Shown one piece after another: positions 60,690 through 64,000 of a DNA stretch of 64,000 nt. Source of the DNA: Prionace glauca (Eukaryota > Chordata > Chondrichthyes > Carcharhiniformes > Carcharhinidae); assembly GCA_037974335.1 (NCBI GenBank), contig CM075760.1, positions 5,577,432-5,641,431 on the forward strand, in the 5' to 3' direction. Numbering within the stretch: the first letter of the stretch is position 1; the number at the start of each line of letters is the position of its first letter. Under the pieces are notes generated by a model. The model had not been told where the DNA came from and ran no database searches. It worked only from the letters and a program-made list of their open reading frames with translations. Position numbers and translations under genes: made by a program.

Positions 60690-61037
60690 GCTCGTGTGCA
60701 AGAACACCCAGGTTGTTTTGCATATTTTCCCTCCTACTATGTGGCTATTTGGATAGTAATTTGTCAATTTTACTACCACAGTGGATAACCACATATTTAT
60801 CCAAATTATACTGCATCTGCCAATCATTTGCCCACTCAGTCACCTTGTCAAATTACACTGGAGGATCGCTGCATCCTCCTCACATCTCACCCTCCCACCT
60901 TGCTTTGTGTCATTTGCAAATTTGGAGATATTGCATTTAGTTCTGTCATCTAAATCATTAATATATATGTAGTAACGAGTTGAAGTCCCAACTCTGACCC
61001 CTGCAGTACCTCATTAGTCACTTCCTGACATTCTAAA
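60690..61037 (-). repeat. Old CR1/L2-like LINE fragment, part 1
   Basis: CATCTGCCAATCATTTGCCCACTCAGTCACC, TTTGTGTCATTTGCAAATTTGGAGA (complement of the SKFANDTK region) and ATCATTAATATATATGTAG are minus-strand RT text. It continues at 62936-63035 after nested insertions. Confidence 0.75.
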
Positions 61038-61102
61038 AAAGTTTTGGAAAAATTTATTTATTAGTCACAAGTAAGGCTTAGATTAACATTGCAATGATTG
61101 CC

Positions 61103-62726
61103 TTGGTGATTATTTTCCAAACGTCGCTGGATTCCGGGGAAGTGCCGGAAGATTGGAAAACAGCTAATGTTACGCCCTTGTTTAAGAAGGGTGGCAGGCA
61201 AAAGGTGGGGAATTGTAGGCCGGTTAGTTCAACGTCTGTTGTAGGAAAAATGTTAGAATCCGTGATCAAGGAGAAAATAGCGAGGCATCTTGAGGAGAAT
61301 TGTTTGGTAGAGCAGACGCAGCACAGTTTCGTTAAGGGGAAGTCGTGTCTGACGAATTTATTGGAGTTCTATGAGGATGTGTCTAGGGCGGTGGATAGAG
61401 GAGAGCCGGTGGATGTGGTGTTTCTTGATTTTCAGAAGGCGTTTGACAAGGTACCTCACAAGAGGTTATTACAGAAAGTCAGGGGGCATGGAGTTGGGGG
61501 TAGGGTGTTAGCATGGATAGAGGATTGGCTGTCAAATAGGAGGCAGAGAGTGGGGGGTCAATGGGTGCTATTCGGATTGGCGGTTGGTGACTGGTGGAGT
61601 GTCCCAGGGGTCGGTGCTGGGACCTCAGCTATTCACCATTTATATAGATGATCTGGAGGAGGTAACCGAGTGTAGGGTGTCGAAATTTGCTGATGACACC
61701 AAGATTGGTGGAACGGAAAATTGTGCGGAGGGTGTGGAGAGTCTGCCGAAGGATCTAGATAGGCTGGGCGAATGGGCCAGGAAATGGCAAATGGAATTTA
61801 ATGTTGGCAAGTGTGAGGTGGTCCACTTTAGTAGGAATAATGGTAGGAAGGATTATTACTTACGTGGTGAAAAACTGCAGCATGCGACGGTGCAGAGGGA
61901 CCACGGGATCCTTGTGCATGAGTCGCAAAAACCCAGCTTGCAGGTGCAGCAGGTGGTCAGGAAAGCGAATGGGATGCTGGCCTTCATAGCGAGGGGGATT
62001 GAATATAAAAGTTGGGAGGTCTTGCTGCAGCTGTATAGGGCATTGGTGAGGCCGCAGCTGGAGAACTGTGTGCAGTTTTGGTCACCGCACTTACACAAGG
62101 ATAAAAAGAACAAAGAACAAAACAGCACGGGAAACAGGCCCTTCGGCCCAACGAGCCCGCGCTGCCGTCCCATGGTCAGTGACCTATTCATGACTCTAGT
62201 CTATGCCTATTTTGGCCTTGGAGGGAGTGCAGAGGAGGTTTACTAGGCTAATTCCGGAGTTGAGGGGGTTGAACTATGAGGAGAGGCTGAATAAACTAGG
62301 CTTGTACTCGTTACAGTTTAGAAGAATGAGGGGAGATCTCATTGAGACGTATAAGATGTTGAATGGGATGGATAGGATAGAGGTGGAGAGGCTCTTCCTG
62401 CTCAGAAAGGACAGTAGGACTAGAGGACACAAAGATAAAGGGGGGGGGAGCGGTTTAGAAAGGAGTTGAGGAGGAACTTCTTCACTCAAAGGGAGGTGAA
62501 TCTCTGGAATTCTCTGCCCGTTGAAGTGGTGGAGGCTGCCTTGCTAAATACTTTTAAGACGCGGGTTGATAGGTTTTTGATAGGCAAGAGGATTAAGGGT
62601 TATGGGGAGAGGGCGGGAATGTGGAACTGAGACACGACAGATCAGCCATGATCTTATTGAATGGCGGGGCAGGATCGAGGGGCTAGATGGCCTACTCCTG
62701 CTCCTGTTTCTTATGTTCTTATGTTC
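61103..62726 (+). repeat. CR1-A LINE, longest 5' extent, with nested CR1-B tail
   Basis: Frames: QTSLDSGEVPEDWKTANVTPLFKKGGRQKVGNCRPVSSTSVVGKMLE...VDVVFLDFQKAFDKVPHKRLL (61094-61540), then after a frameshift GSVLGPQLFTIYIDDLEEVTECRVSKFADDTKIGGTENCAEG...SPHLHKD (61584-62100). A 106-bp CR1-B 3' end is inserted at 62102-62207. The C-terminus resumes to GAGTGGCC-type 3' end and TTCTTATGTTCTTATG. Confidence 0.92.
62102..62207 (-). repeat. CR1-B 3' end fragment nested in CR1-A
   Basis: AAGAACAAAGAACAAAACAGCACGGGAAACAGG...CATGACTCTAGTCTATGCC equals the terminal 105 bases of the copies at 53743 and 55537. Confidence 0.9.
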
Positions 62727-62935
62727 AATGAAGTTACTGTGAAATTCCCTTAGTCGTCACAGGCACCTGTTCAGGTCAATGTATCTAACCAGCACGTCTT
62801 TCAGAATGTGGGAGGAAACTCATGCAGGCACGGGAAGAATGTGCGAACTCCACACAGACAGTAACCCAAGCCGGGAATTGAACTTGGGTCCCTGGGGCTG
62901 TGCAGCAGCTGTGCTAACCACTGTGCCGCCATTTG

Positions 62936-63035
62936 GAAAAAGACCCGTCCATTCCTACTCTTTGTTTCCTGTCTACCAACTAGTTGTCTATCCATCTCAA
63001 CACATTAACCCAATCCCATGTGCTTTAATTTTACA
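62936..63035 (-). repeat. Old CR1/L2-like LINE fragment, part 2
   Basis: GAAAAAGACCCGTCCATTCC...TGTCTATCCATCTCAACACATTAACCCAATCCC is the upstream part (in the element's own direction) of the LINE at 60690-61037. Confidence 0.7.
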
Positions 63036-64000
63036 CATAAGAACACATGAACTAGAAGCAGGAGTAGGTCATCTCGCCTCTCGAACCTGCTCTACCATTG
63101 AATAAGATCATGGCTGATCTTATCATGGACTCAGCTTATCATGGACTTAACTGCCCGCCCATTAATCCCTTTATTGTTCAAAAATTTATCTATCCTCGCC
63201 TTAAAAACATTCAATGAGGTAGCCTCAACTGCTTTACTGTGCAGGGAATTCCACAGATTCATAACCCTTTGTGTGAAAAAGTTTCTCCTCAACTCAGTCC
63301 GAGAGGCTGAATAAACTAGGCTTGTACTCGTTAGAGTTTAGAAGAATGAGGGGAGATCTCATTGAGACGTATAAGATGATGAATGGGATGGATAGGATAG
63401 AGGTGGAGAGACTCTTCCCGCTCAGAAAGGACAGTAGGACTAGGGGACACAGCCTCAAGATAAAGGGGAGGCAGTTTAGAACAGAGTTGAGGAGGAACTT
63501 CTTCACTCAAAGGGTAGTGAATCTCTGGAATTCTGCCCGTTGAACTGGTGGAGGCTGCCTCGCTAAATATTTTTAAGAAACGGGTTGATGGGTTTTTGAT
63601 AAGAGAAGGGATTAAGGGTTATGGGGAGAGAGCGGGAAGGTGGAACTGAGCCACGACAGATCAGCCATAATCTTATTGAATGGCGGGGCAGGCTCGAAGG
63701 GCTAGATGGCCTACTCCTGCTCCTATTTCTTATGTTCTTATTAAATCTGCTTCCTCTTATTTTGGGGACATGCCCCTATTTCTAGTTTCATCTGCCAGTG
63801 GAAACAAAGTCCCTGCTTCTATCTTACCTACTCCTTTCATAATCTTTAATGTTTCTATCAGACCTCCCCTCATTCTTCTGAATTCCAATGAGTATAGTCC
63901 CAGTCTACTCAATCTCTCCTCATAAGCCGACCCTCTCAACTCCAGAATCAACCTAGTGAATCTCCTCTGCACCCCCTCCAGTGCCAGTATATCCTTTCTC
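63036..64000 (-). repeat. CR1-G LINE, 3' part, interrupted by CR1-A
   Basis: Minus strand: the 3' end at 63036 (CATAAGAACACATGAACTAGAAGCAGGAG). Coding blocks run to 63300 and from 63741 to the window edge ([47 protein letters not shown]). CR1-A is inserted at 63301-63740. The element continues beyond the window. Confidence 0.85.
63301..63740 (+). repeat. CR1-A LINE 3' end inserted in CR1-G
   Basis: GAGAGGCTGAATAAACTAGG...RRMRGDLIETYKMMNGMDRIEVERLFPLRKDSRTRGHSLKIKG...ends TTCTTATGTTCTTATTA. Strongly 5'-truncated. Confidence 0.92.

Larger units (their letters stand above)
61038..62935 (-). repeat. SINE type II split by a CR1-A insertion
   Basis: Tail part at 61038-61097 (TTTATTTATTAGTCACAAGTAAGGCTTAGATTAACATTGCAATGA). 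Body and head at 62727-62935 (CAATGAAGTTACTGTGAAATTCC...GCTAACCACTGTGCCGCC). The 6-base CAATGA is present on both sides of the LINE. Confidence 0.82.

Overview
The window is vertebrate nuclear DNA, most likely from a shark or other elasmobranch. Three things suggest this: a tRNA-derived SINE with an L2-type tail (35652-36120) that matches my memory of the elasmobranch HE1 family; a very dense load of CR1-clade LINEs, SINEs and Penelope-like elements; and intronless C2H2 zinc-finger coding exons embedded in those repeats. Species-level assignment is not possible by eye. There is no bacterial-type gene organisation.

The host genes form one cluster of paralogous poly-C2H2 zinc-finger genes. The coding exons are at 7677-8351 (-), 15450-16123 (+, pseudogene), 22700-23290 (-), 33111-33896 (+), 40594-41631 (-) and 47172-48014 (+). 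Decayed finger remnants lie at 52789-53299, 53313-53400 and 54481-54712. The six main copies alternate -,+,-,+,-,+ and look like three head-to-head pairs. Between the members of each pair is GC-rich promoter DNA with CCAAT boxes, GC boxes and a conserved 27-bp imperfect palindrome found six times. Short non-coding first exons with good splice donors point outward from these promoters. The outer 3' flanks of the first and last gene (6415-7677 and 48014-48985) are inverted copies of each other. The 3' flanks of the two minus-strand genes at 22700 and 40594 are direct copies, including the same old LINE relics. The cluster therefore grew by segmental duplication of a divergent-pair module. All proteins begin [11 protein letters not shown] or a close variant and consist of fingers only. 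I see no KRAB, SCAN, BTB or other effector domain.

Most of the rest is mobile DNA. One CR1 family ('CR1-A', 3' tail TTCTTATG repeats) has about ten young copies. A second ('CR1-B', tail TTCTTTG repeats) carries a SINE-like block in its 3' UTR. Five or more other CR1 or L2 families are present as fragments. tRNA-derived SINEs with a shared body and two different tails are scattered throughout and often nested inside LINEs, and Penelope-like elements form long hairpins with 10-12 bp target duplications. One degraded LTR-element integrase fossil (17860-18212) and several possible LTR remnants are present.

The right end (58.9-60.7 kb) holds relics of RNA and histone genes: a U2-snRNA-headed retroposon, a tRNA-Thr(AGU)-like gene split by a CR1-A insertion, and a histone H4 pseudogene. 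Family assignments come from recognition of translated motifs and remembered consensus sequences, not from searches.
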